From: Halichondria panicea
Taxonomy: Eukaryota > Porifera > Demospongiae > Suberitida > Halichondriidae
Reading direction: 5' to 3'
DNA length: 64,000 bases
Assembly: GCF_963675165.1 (NCBI RefSeq)
Contig: NC_087377.1
Location: 12,324,632 to 12,388,631, forward strand
Under the pieces are notes generated by a model, which was not told the DNA's origin, did not search any database, and saw only the letters and a program-made list of their open reading frames with translations. Below, in pieces: positions 1 through 10,651 of this stretch (position 1 is its first letter; the number at the start of each line of letters is the position of its first letter). The translations under genes and the position numbers were made by a program.

Positions 1-144
1 TGCTTTTCTAGTTCTTAAATAGCTAGCTCTATTAAATTATGTCATGTCAAGCTAGAATGCTCATGAAGTGCATTATGATATGAATGATCGATCTGTTCAT
101 CACCCTGTTAGATTCTTCCACTATACACTTCTGGATACATGTAG

Positions 145-2072
145 GTATTCCGTTGGTGTTGGGTGAACTGACTCGTGACTATACTGGGACCCCCTGTACT
201 GGAGATGTGGTCTCGCTCACTTGTACAGTGCCTGGAATGTTGTTGGGATGGGATATCCCTGATTCAAATAATCACATAGTACTTGACAGTGGAAGTGAAC
301 TTCCATTCGTAAGAAATCCATACACAGTAACATCACTTGTGATCAATTCCAATATCACCTCCAATTTGATTTTCCCTGCGATGGAGGGGATCACTATTGG
401 TTGTTTTCCTGTAGGACAGTTGCAGCTGAGGGAAGAACTCACCATACGGACAGTAGGTGAGGTTATATTGAGGTTATTATTACAATATCATGCTCTTTAC
501 AGATACTCCTTTACCACCAAATGGATTCAGTAAATCAATTCTGAGTAGCTCAGCCGATGTAGTTAGTGTAGCTGTTGGTTGGAACCCTCCTACTGAGACT
601 GGTGGTAGAGATGACCTCGACTACACAGTAACTATCTCACCTCCGGCCCAGCTCTCTACTACCGTCCTCACATCCACCTCTGTCACTGTGACTGCTCAAT
701 ACAATGTGGACTACACTATCAGTGTTGTGGCTACCAATTGTGCTGGGAACAGTACAACAGCTGGGTACAACTTTAGGATCGGTGAGTCAACATCGTCTAA
801 ATTTAAACAGTACACTACACTGACTCCCTCTAGTGCAGGCAACTGTCCTGTGTTGACCGACCCCATGAATGGAGCGTTTGGACCAACCACCAGTAGTTTA
901 CCAGGATCCATAGTAACTATCCAGTGTGACGCTGGGTATTTGTCTGCTGTTACGATGGTGACATGTGAAAGTACACTGATGTGGAGTCCAGACCCTGACG
1001 CTATTGAGTGTACATCACTAACCACACCTACTCCCACAATTTGTGAGTTTAAGCTCTTGGCTATATATTTACCCCATGTGTGCATGTGCAGCGAGCAGCA
1101 GGGGTGGAGTGATTGGTGTGTGTGTGTCGGTTTGTGTGTGTGTGTGGACACAAAATGAGCTGTTTGAGCGAACTAGACACTTTCATAGGCTGCTTTAACT
1201 GCTCTACTTAAATATAGTTGAAACTTGTAGGCGATCTTCGAAGGTGAAAAACTAATACGAAATATAAGTGCCTCGAAAATTTCGCGCTATACGGTATATG
1301 ATTGTGAATCTATAAAGCAACGATTAGATTGATTAGTTTTTCACCTTTGAAGATCGCCTACAAGTTTCAACTATATTTATTAAGTTATACGCTATACGGT
1401 ATTACCCTAATGATAAAGATGTTACGGTAAAAAGTTATTGTATCCATTTTGCTGCTGTGCGATGAAGCTCAACGCACAGGGTGAATGCTCTACTGAGCAT
1501 CTTGTTATGGAAATAATACTTCCAACAGTATGTTAATTACACAGCTCCTCCAATGAACTGCACGGCTCCACTATCCCCACCAAGGAATGGCACCATCAGT
1601 GATCATTCAGTACCAGCTATTCCTGGTACACAAGTGACCTTTCAGTGTGACAACGGACTGTTCCCTGAGGGGATAATGACTGCCACCTGTCTAGCTACAG
1701 GAGAGTGGGACAAGAATCCAGGGGAAATTGTCTGCAGAGGCAAGTTTATTCATATATAGTCATGCTTCTATATACCTTGAACCACCTACAGCTGTTTCTT
1801 ACAATAGCAGATTATCTGATGGGAGTCGATTTGATGCAGCTGTCTCCATCAGTGTGGTTGTCACGGCAGTTCTATTCACCGTCATTGGATTGTTGATGGG
1901 ACTCTTGATAATGTATTTGTTCATGCATAAGAAGAATGTGTACTCTCTAGCAGCTAAAGAGCAAGCTAACGTAGGACCCACTGTATCAGCTGGTCCTGTT
2001 TATGAGGAGGTGTCACCCAAAGAGGAGATTGAACTGAACACTAATCAGGCGTATGGACCAGTAGGACTGTGA
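145..2072 (+). CDS. R1: Ig-FN3-Sushi-Sushi-TM receptor, 5' incomplete
   Basis: Exons read as 145-456 (Ig-like, cysteines in TPCTGDV, SLTCTVPG and TIGCFP), 503-781 (FN3, with NPPTETGGRDDLDYTV and NCAGNSTT), 839-1042 (Sushi 1, starts GNCPVLTDPMNG), 1545-1739 (Sushi 2, starts PPMNCTAPL) and 1792-2072 (transmembrane helix SVVVTAVLFTVIGLLMGLLI, then MHKK and the tyrosine tail). All junctions are phase 1 and the stop is TGA at 2070. The signal-peptide exon is absent. By alignment with R9 it should lie just left of the window; the in-frame ATG at 84 is probably intronic. The intron after Sushi 2 has a GC donor. The product is inferred to be a plasma-membrane receptor whose tail binds SH2/PTB adaptors when phosphorylated. 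The ligand is unknown. There is no third Sushi exon, as in R8. Confidence 0.82.
1209..1380. repeat. Inverted-repeat MITE in R1 intron
   Basis: Arms of about 47 bases, one starting AATATAGTTGAAACTTGTAG and the other ending in its complement, face each other around a short AT-rich core. The element sits between the two Sushi exons of R1. A single related arm occurs near 37088-37125 upstream of R7. Confidence 0.75.
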
Positions 2073-2265
2073 AACTTGTGGTACTTTCACCAACAGCTAA
2101 TGTACATGTATGTAAACAATTAACACAATAATATAGCATGTACTGCATCTATTCATTATCAACAACTTAGAACAATGTAAACAGAGTTGTTGGCATAAGT
2201 CATGTAGCTACGTATATAGTCAAAGACTCACATTGGATCGTGTTGTTCTATTCTCCCTCTGAGGA

Positions 2266-2345
2266 TCATTCTCCCAAGCAGATGACATATAGTGAAGTGA
2301 GACAGTCCACTTCGATCAGCAGACTGCACCAGGACATTGTCACTG
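2266..2345 (-). pseudogene. Fragment of minus-strand helical-repeat gene, exon copy
   Basis: The stretch is repeated, with changes, near 34670-34760, 47570-47635 and 55030-55110. The minus-strand reading includes VDCLTSL and, in the other copies, GRMILRRRIEQCES. Each copy follows the 3' end of a receptor gene. The function of this exon is not recognisable. It is listed because the four-fold repetition shows it belongs to the co-duplicated unit. Confidence 0.4.
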
Positions 2346-2794
2346 CTCTGAGGGTGGAGTACAGTAATAAGTGGAGTATGAGGATCCTACTAAAATTATT
2401 GAAATAGCTTAAATGTAGGAAACAAAGACTGAGCAACATTGAACACTCAAAGAAGTTAGTCACAGTACAATTACACAAATACAACAAATGTTATGTGGAA
2501 AATCTACTTCGAAAGTTTCTTACAGTGTCAGCTTTTGAGGAAAATTAGGTGATCTAGCTGTCCAACCCACGCTATCGATAGTACAACATACATCACTGAA
2601 GTAACTTAATTCATAGACTTAGAGAGCATATGGTCACCTCCAGAGGATGTCTGACAAGTGCTAGTGTATTTGACGTTATCACGCAATGGCATCAATGCAC
2701 TGAACTTATAGTGATTCGTACACGCATGTCAGACCTCCTCTGGAGTCATGCTGAATGATACAATGAGTATCCTTTTTTTTATCACCCATCTCAC

Positions 2795-2912
2795 CAGTTT
2801 AAGCAGTGTCCCCAGGAGGTTGATGTGTTGAGGGTAGTGTCTGTGTTGTAGTGTCTCAGCACAGAGGGGGAGAAGGGAGGACACTCGGTCACCACACCCA
2901 CTTACACCACTC
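2795..2912 (-). pseudogene. HEAT/ARM-like repeat exon copy
   Basis: The minus strand reads VSSLLPLCAETLQH, then YPQHINLLGTLLKL, and ends at a consensus GTGAG donor. The leucine spacing suggests paired amphipathic helices as in HEAT/ARM repeats. The frame is open here. Related copies lie at about 4670-4752, 49015-49130 and 55470-55588. Whether a full gene uses this exon is uncertain, because neighbouring exons are scattered or broken. Confidence 0.5.
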
Positions 2913-3236
2913 AGCTCTCCAGCAGGAGAATGAAACTGAAGATTAGATTTGGTTAAAACTGCTATTACGTATAACTCAATCTGCAATTCCTCTATTACAT
3001 CGCACAACACATTCATAAGCTCACTTGAGGAATCTCTTGTGTACACTGGCCCACATTTATCTACCACAACAATCTACAAAAACACGTATCTTATCCAAAC
3101 ACCTTTGTACACATGAGCTAGCATACCTTTATCCCATACCCCACTATACCATAAAGCTCTACACATCGTCATGGAAACACTACAACAGTACACTCAACAG
3201 TCGTCTCCCGTACGGTTTCAGACAATCCTTGTTCAC

Positions 3237-3238
<2 letters not shown>

Positions 3239-3267
<29 letters not shown>

Positions 3268-3268
3268 A
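3239..3268. repeat. (GT)n microsatellite
   Basis: A run of about 14 GT units lies between two exon copies of the minus-strand helical gene. Open frames through it are simple-sequence artefacts. Confidence 0.95.
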
Positions 3269-3356
3269 TAAGGATCTCAACTAACAATGTGTGCTGCAGA
3301 AATATCATGGATTTGGCTAGCTCGTCCATATTTGTATTCCAAGCACGGAAACTCAC

Positions 3357-3459
3357 CACTTTGTGGATGTGCTGCTCTACCAGCTGCACTCCCCTGGTCT
3401 GTGTGATCACACTCCAGGTCTCCTGACAGTAGAGCCTCACACCATCAGCCATGTAGTAC
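3357..3459 (-). pseudogene. Helical-repeat exon copy (YYxAEGVRLY type)
   Basis: A 103-base exon bounded by a pyrimidine-rich acceptor and a GTGAG donor. It reads YYMADGVRLYCQETWSVITQ then TRGVQLVEQHIHKV, with no stop. The best copy of the family is at 50501-50603. Others are at 4908-5012 (two-base deletion), 57326-57416 (in-frame 12-base deletion) and a strongly decayed one near 61822-61880. It is probably one helix pair of a HEAT/ARM-like array. It could be a live exon of a partial gene, but no complete gene can be assembled around it. Confidence 0.5.
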
Positions 3460-4264
3460 CTGAAGGGGGAGGGAGAGATAGTGAAATACAGTGGAACAAT
3501 AAACAAAAAACCTAGAGACAAGGGACACCGTAATAATAAGGACAGTGCTTCCGTCCTCGAAACTTCCTACTCACACTATATAACCTCTGAACAAAAGGAA
3601 ACCTCTCTCTCTATCATATCAAGTGCCGTAAATATCAATAACAATAGACAGTACGTAACATTTTAAAATGGTATATGCATCAGTCAACCAAAAAACACAT
3701 TCTGTACTAGGGTGGGTAGATTTGGTAAAGACTTCAGAATGAATAAGCAATAATAACACTCTGATCCAAACAGCCGGTAAAGACCCACTATACACTAAGC
3801 ATGAAGTGAGACAATAATTAAGTGTGTGTGTGGATTATAGTATTAACCATACCCTCGCGAAAATATGCCAACCCTTTTCTGCAAGAAGTTTAGGCTTATT
3901 AGGGGACTGGGCGTTTAATCACAAACAGCGAGTTTTCATTCGGCCACCCGCGGCCTCAAATCGAGGTTTACACTTTGTTCTATATGACAATTAATTCTTT
4001 ATTAATTCATTGTATTTTCATTTCAATACAATTGACAACAACAATGTTATAAACTAATGCATACATGAGTATGATTAAAGCATGATAAGGGAATGAACAT
4101 GAAGAAGTGGACTCTGACTCTATTCGTTGCTTGTCAGATGTAGCAGCGAAATTTCCCAAAGGTAGGTCATACTTCTACAGAGCAGCTATCAGGTACTTTG
4201 TTTCAGAAAACCAAGGCAAGGTAACCTGCAAAATTGGCCTGGGTGATGACTTTCTTTTCAGATT

Positions 4265-4585
4265 TGTGTTAATTGTTCCTGATCTCTTTTCTGCATATAG
4301 GACTAGTTGTTCCTTGCATATACATGTACATCTTCAAGGGCAAACAGATCCACACATAAATTATGTCTTTTTGGTCCAGCAAATGACGAGTCAAAATACA
4401 CTTGTGCAAAAACTTTGAAGTAAAAGAGGGGATGGGCGTTTATTCAAGATGTGTGTTAGAATGAATAGCTGTGTTAATTGTTCCCTTAACTTTCTCTGCA
4501 TATAGGACTAGTTGTTCCCTGCATATACATCTTCAAAGGCAAACAGATCCACACATAATTATGTCTTTTTGGTCCAGAAATACAG
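4265..4585. repeat. Tandem duplication of about 120 bases
   Basis: Two adjacent copies (about 4265-4380 and 4470-4577) share the stretch beginning TTAATTGTTCC and ending TTTTTGGTCCAG. They lie inside the broken helical-gene block. No coding role is apparent. Confidence 0.7.
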
Positions 4586-4669
4586 AGCAACATTGAACAC
4601 ACCCAAATGCATGTAGTCACAGCACAATTACACAAATACGATTGATGTTATGTGGAAAATCTACTCTGA

Positions 4670-4783
4670 GCAGTGTCTCCAGGAGGTTGATGTGTTGAGG
4701 GTAGTGTCTGTGTTGTAGTGTCTCAGCACAGAGGGGAGGAGGGAGGACACTTAGCCTGGTTCTGGGAGATGTAGAAGTCCACC
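4670..4783 (-). pseudogene. Chimeric broken exon copies of helical-repeat gene
   Basis: About 4670-4752 is a degraded copy of the CAETLQH exon seen at 2795-2912. It runs directly into 4753-4783, a 3'-truncated copy of the exon reading VDFYISQSQA that is complete at 57028-57114. The fusion of two exons that are separate elsewhere marks a deletion breakpoint. Confidence 0.55.
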
Positions 4784-4907
4784 TGCACACACGCACATGC
4801 ACCATGCAACATCACAGCAAGATAGATCTGCTAAAAAATGTGTGCTGCAAAAATATCATGGATTTGGCTAGCTTATCCACATTAATTTTGTATTCCACGC
4901 ACGGAAA

Positions 4908-5012
4908 CTCACGCATTTTGTGGATGTGCTGCTCTACCAGCTGCACTCTCCTTGTCTGTGTGACCACCCTCCAGGTCTTGAGAGTACAGCCTCATACCCT
5001 CAGCCACATAGT
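4908..5012 (-). pseudogene. Frameshifted YYVAEG helical-repeat exon copy
   Basis: This is a copy of the 50501-50603 exon. Two bases are missing in the codons for SQET, shifting the frame, and the donor is changed from GTGGTGAG to ATGCGTGAG. It is therefore non-functional. Confidence 0.6.
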
Positions 5013-5099
5013 ACCTGAGAGGGAGGAAGAAATACATAGTGAAATACAGTGGAACAATAAACAAAGAATCAGAAAAAATAAGTAAAACTTATATATATA

Positions 5100-5640
5100 A
5101 AGGTAAAAATTTCCCACGCAAAATATAATTCCGAGCGAAGCAAGGCTCTAATCAGGTTCATTTTAGTGGTGGTAGTGGACAACAACGGCAAACACATTCA
5201 TTAGAAGTAGTGGCCTAAATTGGCGGTTTGACTTCGGTTGCGTTAGTGATTGTACTATAAGGACCTTTTAGCTCAGGTCTACAGCTCAGAAGGCATTTTT
5301 CAAGCTTTCTTGTCATTATAAGCTACATAATGGTTGATGATTCGTGACATTTAGATCATTATCATACACAACCCTATTGTGACACACCTCAACATTAGCA
5401 CTGCAGTGTATCCGTAGTTACAATCTGCAAGGACAACCTCTCTACCATGTATAAAGTGGTGAAAAACCTACAGAATAAACATAATAGAGTTGTAAATGGT
5501 AACCATCATTCAACCAATATGCACATTCTGTACTAGAGTGGGTAGATTTGGTAGAGACTTCAGAATGGAATTACACTGAGCCCAAACTGATGGTAAATTA
5601 AGACCCACTCTACAAGTGAGGCAACAGTGTGTGTGTGGGA
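5100..5640. other. No gene seen
   Basis: AT-rich sequence with no convincing exon. The segment at 5500-5605 is a decayed copy of the intergenic stretch near 3690-3800, 42380-42500, 50830-50935 and 57630-57740, which contains the phrase ACATTCTGTACTAGGGTGGG and is part of the helical-gene duplication unit. Confidence 0.5.
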
Positions 5641-5743
5641 CACACACGCACGCACGCACGCACGCACGCACGCACACACGCACACACACACACACACACA
5701 TGCACACACACACACATGCACACACACACACACACACACACAC
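5640..5743. repeat. (CA)n/(CGCA)n microsatellite
   Basis: A compound repeat of CACG and CA units. Histidine/threonine- or cysteine/valine-rich frames across it are artefacts. Confidence 0.95.
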
Positions 5744-6150
5744 TACCGTATACCTCGCTTGCGCATGCACACCGAGGCATAATAATATTTGTAGTTTGGA
5801 GTCTACATGATACCAAAACTACATAGTCATACAAGAACAATTTGGAAAGTCATTAGCGACCTTATAATTAGAGTATACAGTGTATACACACATACATTGT
5901 CTCTGCAAATACTATAATATAAGCGAGGTATTGTACTATACACAGAAAGCACTTGTGTGTCAGCAAATGAATCGCATAGTGGACAGTTTTGACGTCTCAG
6001 GCGCATCACAGCAATAATGTTATGGAACATTTAATTTGATTTGGCGATCTTCGATAAAATCGACTGAATTGCTAGATTTTCCAGTTATACTGTAGCACTG
6101 ACAGCTATTTTGAATATTGGCAGCAAAAAAATTATTACTTAATCACTTCC
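5742..6150. repeat. Duplicated 0.4 kb segment, copy 1
   Basis: Closely matches 9170-9590. Both start with CTACCGTATACCTCGCTTGC and run through GCGCATCACAGCAAT and TTTGGCGATCTTC to GCAAAAAA. Both copies abut a CA microsatellite on the left, so microsatellite and segment were probably duplicated together. Confidence 0.75.
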
Positions 6151-6875
6151 GTCAAGTAACCAGTATTAATTGTCATTGCGATACGTACAAATCTTCAATA
6201 GTGGGGAAATGAGATAATAATTGAGCAGGTAATACGATTATTGTCAGAAGCTTATTCTCAAGAGCTATATAAGAGCCAATTAGACAAAGGCTAACATCTG
6301 TATGCTACACAGAAAATAGCCCTAGCTCTGTCGACATGGATGCATGGTTAGCTTTTGTCTTCACACACTGCTTTGTAAACGTACTTTGATACGGTTGCAC
6401 AGAGAGAGAAGGCTCACAAAATTAGGCTGAAACTGGAGTATAGCAAAGACTGCAGTAATTATATGCTAGGTGTTCAGGCTGTAAGCAGGATATGAGTATA
6501 ATTGTGTTGTGTCAGTGATGAATAAGCTAGCAGAGTATACTACTTTTCGTATATTACATGAACCATGCATATAAGTACTTCATTAAGTTGACAATTAAGG
6601 TGAGGTGAACGAGTTAAAACCACGCCCACATACGATTTTTCTCCTTGCACATTAATTTTTATGTACAACTTTTGCTGGGTCACTGCATGTTATTTACTAA
6701 TAGGTGACTATTGTAAGTAAAAAGAGTTCATAGCCTGGTCAAGGCAAAACTAGCATGCATGCATTTGCTACCCGATAGAATTATAGAGTTAATTGGGATT
6801 AGCATGCAACAGTATTATATATATATATAGTTATGCATGTAAACTACTAGATTTTGATGATGACCTGCATGATGT

Positions 6876-7158
6876 CAAGAGTATATGATATAGAGAGAGT
6901 ATCGAACGTAGGCATATACTGTACATCAGATGTATGCAGAGAGTAACGTGACTTCCTGTATCTGTCACAAGCTTGGAATTTGCACACTGACCAATCCAAG
7001 CGTGGGTGATGTAATCTACTTTCTTGATAGATTACATCACCCACACTTGGATTGGTCAGTGCAAATTGTGACAGATACAGGAGTCACGTTACTCTCCGTA
7101 TACATCTGATGTACAGTATGCCTACGTTCGATACTCTCTTCTCTATCATATACTCTTG
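6876..7158. mobile_element. Long-hairpin MITE, copy 1
   Basis: Arms of about 130 bases face each other around a centre at about 7020. They start CAAGAGTATATGATA and end TATCATATACTCTTG. The inner arm carries GATTACATCACCCACACTTG. A second copy lies at 31194-31527. There is no coding capacity, so it is a non-autonomous element or recent inverted duplication. Confidence 0.8.
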
Positions 7159-7767
7159 CTGATGTGTATAGGCCTATAGGGACAAAACAAAAACAGCTGT
7201 TGACTGTCATGTGCTCGAAAGCATTGTCAAGTACCGTACTATACGTGTACATATAAGCTATTAAAATAGACAATGAGGGACTGTATACATAGAATTCCTA
7301 TTATTAATTTTCGATGTTGATGCATTATAGTAACAATTGGTGTGTATAATAATCAACCCAGAGTGCCCACTGCAGTGTACACAATGTCATGAGCAATAGT
7401 GCACTGGCTGCTTCATAGCTACAAGTTATAGGTACACAGTGAGAGTTGGGCCTAACAAACAATAGTAGGTACAGGGTGTTTTCCTATATATAATTATATA
7501 TATTCCTATATAGGAATATATATAATACCTCGAACTTTAGGCCTATATTATAACGAATAAAGGACTTGAGAAACACAGTGAGGGTACAATAATTATTATA
7601 ATCAGTGATTGAAATGAAATGTGTGATGAGCTATGTGTTAACAGTAATCCTGCCTATATCAATACTAGCCGATGCTATAGACAATGTACTTCTACAAATG
7701 TTCCTTAATTGATGAGCAGTTATAAACGATAAATCCATACTACATACCTATTATAGTGCTTGGCGCA
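7158..7767. other. No gene seen; small AT palindrome
   Basis: No supported exon. At about 7484-7530 there is an AT-rich palindrome centred on TTCCTATATAGGAA. Confidence 0.5.
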
Positions 7768-7975
7768 TTATTTAGAAGGGCGTGGAGGTGCCGGGGATTC
7801 ATTTTTAGGGGCTGGTTTAGTGGGGCGGGCTGGAACCATCTCTGTATGAGGAAAGAGAGATATGACAAATGTATATAGCTCCACGAAATACGTACATGCA
7901 TGCATGTGCACAATTATTGAAGCATTGATTATGGCAGAACCACGGTGACGCGGCCTCGGGGGTGGGGGAACTTGA
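7768..7975 (-). other. Possible C-terminal exons of a proline-rich protein
   Basis: On the minus strand, a 3' exon (7841 down to 7768) with a good pyrimidine-rich acceptor reads EMVPARPTKPAPKNESPAPP then RPSK and stop. A possible upstream exon (about 7975-7937) reads HQVPPPPRPRHR with a weak GTTCTG donor in matching phase. The PxxP and PPPPRPR runs resemble SH3 ligands. No further upstream exon was found, so this is a weak candidate for the tail of a cytoplasmic or receptor protein. Confidence 0.25.
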
Positions 7976-8085
7976 TGCATCTGATATCTCAGTATTAACT
8001 CATTACCTCAACCTACAGATACCAGCACCTTTCACCTTTTCGTACGCTTAATGAGATAGTAAGTATACATACTATACATTTACAG

Positions 8086-8190
8086 TCGTAGTACATAGTA
8101 AAATGTGCATGTGTATTATGTACATGGGTGCATGGTTGGTTCGTAGTACATAGTAAAATGTGCATGAGTATTATGTACATGGGTGCGCAT
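8086..8190. repeat. Two direct repeats of about 45 bases
   Basis: The phrase GTAGTACATAGTAAAATGTG with its following GTATTATGTACATGGGTG occurs twice, separated by about 12 bases. There is no coding role. Confidence 0.8.
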
Positions 8191-8199
8191 GGTGGCACC

Positions 8200-8970
8200 C
8201 ATGCAGCTTACCGTTAATTTAGGAGGGCATGCATGAGGGACCCGGAGGCAGTACATGCCCTTAGTATAGTCCAGGGCTGTCCTCTTTTTCAACTTGGTGA
8301 GAAAGAGGGAATGGGAGGGTACGAGGCTTCGTCATACTAGCTTGTACATGCACGGTCTTTTATATAGCATTCATGTTCAACTCCACTAGCAAACGGACAT
8401 GTGAGTGAGTGGGTGGAGTAGAGATTGGTCATTGGAATGTTTTACACCCATTATTATTATAACTAGGCTGTCGTGTACTTCACGGTTTTTATCGCGTATT
8501 GCACACTTACAGTGCATGTCATGGCTCACGTGAAAATCACACGCAGACATTTTTCTAGTCTGCTTCTTTGCAAATTTGGCAAAAATTAACGTTGACCCAC
8601 TATGAAAAAAAGCACCATAGGTGCTGATGCTTTGGTGGAGGTACCAAAGCTACATAACACATAAAGCTACTTATAGCTAGCTTTTGTACAGGCATTGATT
8701 ATAATTATCATTATGAACGTTTTTGGATACAAAATCCAAGGAAACTCAAAGAGTGGGTAATAATCGACGATGATTGTTGTTAAAAACGATCGATGCCAAA
8801 AGTTCAAGTCTAGGCTGCAAGTCAGCAGAGCCTTGCAGCTTTCTTCTCACTCTTGCATGCAGCTACCAATATAGCTAGCGTTCTAGTGCAGAGCTAACTA
8901 CTAAGTAGAGTAGTAACACTCGGCGAACAAGCTTTGCTACAGACTCTTCTAAAAAGGCTGCTGCAATGGC
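8200..8970. other. No gene seen
   Basis: No exon with domain character or paired splice sites could be supported here on either strand. Confidence 0.45.
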
Positions 8971-9102
8971 ATAAGCAAAACTAGGCATAACTCGAGAACG
9001 AAGCTTTATTTTGCAAATCCACAAATACCAATCCAAGAAAACATGACTAGAAGCCTATAGAAACTCTTACTTGCACTTCATTGATCCTTGAGCAGCTGTA
9101 AC

Positions 9103-9160
<58 letters not shown>

Positions 9161-9235
9161 TGCAAACACACTACCGTATACCTCGCTTGCGCATGCGCAC
9201 CAAGGCATTATAATGTTTGTAGTTTGGACTCTACA
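8970..9235. repeat. Dispersed CA-cored repeat element
   Basis: A unit beginning GGCATAACTCGAGAACGAAG, continuing AAGCCTATAGAAACTCTTAC and TTGAGCAGCTGTA into a (CA)n run (9108-9153), then TACCTCGCTTGCGCATGC and GGCATTATAA. The same layout recurs at about 18430-18775. Partial copies lie at 32961-33172 and 45474-45800 in opposite orientation. It is therefore a repeat family with an internal microsatellite, not isolated CA runs. Confidence 0.7.
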
Positions 9236-9590
9236 GATACCAAAACTAGATAGTCATACAAGAACATTTTGGAGAGATTCATTAGCGACCTAGGAGAACA
9301 GAACACATGCTGGTGGATAGTCCCTAATATTGTTCGATCAGTGCACAATGCAAATACTATATAAGCGAGGTCATTGTATACTACACAGAAAGCGCTTGTG
9401 TGTCAGCAAATGAATCGCATAGTGGACAGTTTTGGTGTCTCAGGCGCATCACAGCAATGATGTTATGAAAGATTTAATTTGATTTGGCGATCTTCAGTAA
9501 AATCAACCAAATTGCCAGATTTTCCAGTTATACTGTAGCACTGACAGCTATTTTGAATATTGGCTGCAAAAAATTATTACTCTAGATCTA
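9170..9590. repeat. Duplicated 0.4 kb segment, copy 2
   Basis: Partner of 5742-6150. The order of unique phrases is the same, and a short divergent patch lies near 9300-9350. Confidence 0.75.
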
Positions 9591-9599
9591 TATCACTAC

Positions 9600-10640
9600 T
9601 ATACATAGCCCAAAATGGACATGCTAAACAATATTATAGCTATATTATTAGCAGTATTGCCTAATTGTTGATGTGTACAGTTATAGATAGATACACTCAC
9701 CTCTACTTGAACATCAACATTTTCTACTGTGTGAAAGTTAGAAGATCAAAGTGTACATGATGACAACAACATGTATGGTAAGTTACACTAATAAGATAGA
9801 CTTGCTGGATCTAGAATAAGATTGTACATATTATAGATCCCATTTGAGCAGGGAACTATGAGCTATAGTACGGGTACTACATAGATTGCTCTGGGCTATA
9901 TGCAAACTACAACATTATACATTAACTAGGAGCCGCTCGTTTCTTGGGCAGTGTGCTGTACTTTTTGCTACAAGGCTGCATGGGGGAAGAGCTGGGATTC
10001 TAGCTTTGGCTTCTTTGGCTTTGTTCAAGAGTATATAGTATAGGAGCCGCTCGTTTGCTGGGCTTGTTGGCTGCAAATTTTAGCTTAAGTATATCTTCAT
10101 TAGAAGTCTCGTCTCGAGGCTAGTTTTTTTTTAGTGTTGTATTATCGTTTCAGCTCTATAATTATATTTAGTGGCTTTGTGTACCTTCTACAAGGAGAGG
10201 CTGCATGTGACTATACAGTACAACATATTTAATGATTATCTCTTTCTTAAAGCTGGGCATTGTATGTAGGTAAAATCAAAGCCACTATTGGTTAGGTTGG
10301 TAAGTAATTTGCCTTATAATTGGTAGTAAGCTGGTTTTGAAGCAGCCCATTTAGTAAGTTACATCAAGGATTAAAATTTAATGTATAGGTACATGTCTCT
10401 TTGTATTGTGACTGTTCCACTAGCCATTGGTTAATACATGGAGCTCAGTAGCCAGTTTATAGCAGTACTATATATAGCTATAGAAGCATGGACTGGAGGA
10501 AATTAAAAAAATTGTTGTCAGAAACACAGATCGTCAATGCTATTTACATTGCGTTTCCCACCCTAGTATAGATATAAGAAGGGAGAGGGATGGGAAAAAC
10601 GATATAGTTTAGGCTAGCATCTATACACTTCAAGCAGCAC
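9600..10640. other. No gene seen; 5' flank of R2
   Basis: AT-rich. The phrase TAGGAGCCGCTCGTTT occurs twice (about 9928 and 10042) as an imperfect direct repeat. No supported exon or core promoter could be assigned. Confidence 0.45.
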
Positions 10641-10651
10641 ATTTATAATCA

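Noticed and set aside
84-145. ATG at 84 as the start of R1 (MIDLFITLLDSS)
   Set aside because: It is in frame with the Ig exon, but the same position in R9 is intron, and the codons before 145 do not match any other receptor N-terminus. The true signal exon is expected just outside the window.
711-1151. Antisense open frames over receptor exons (also 11335, 13415, 15653, 23004, 26850, 45191, 53485)
   Set aside because: They mirror FN3/Sushi coding exons and disappear at exon edges, so they are shadows of the real frames.
4107-4418. Open frame MDSDSIRCLSDVAAKFPKG
   Set aside because: The first 30 codons look protein-like, but the rest runs into a tandemly duplicated non-coding repeat, and no family was recognised.
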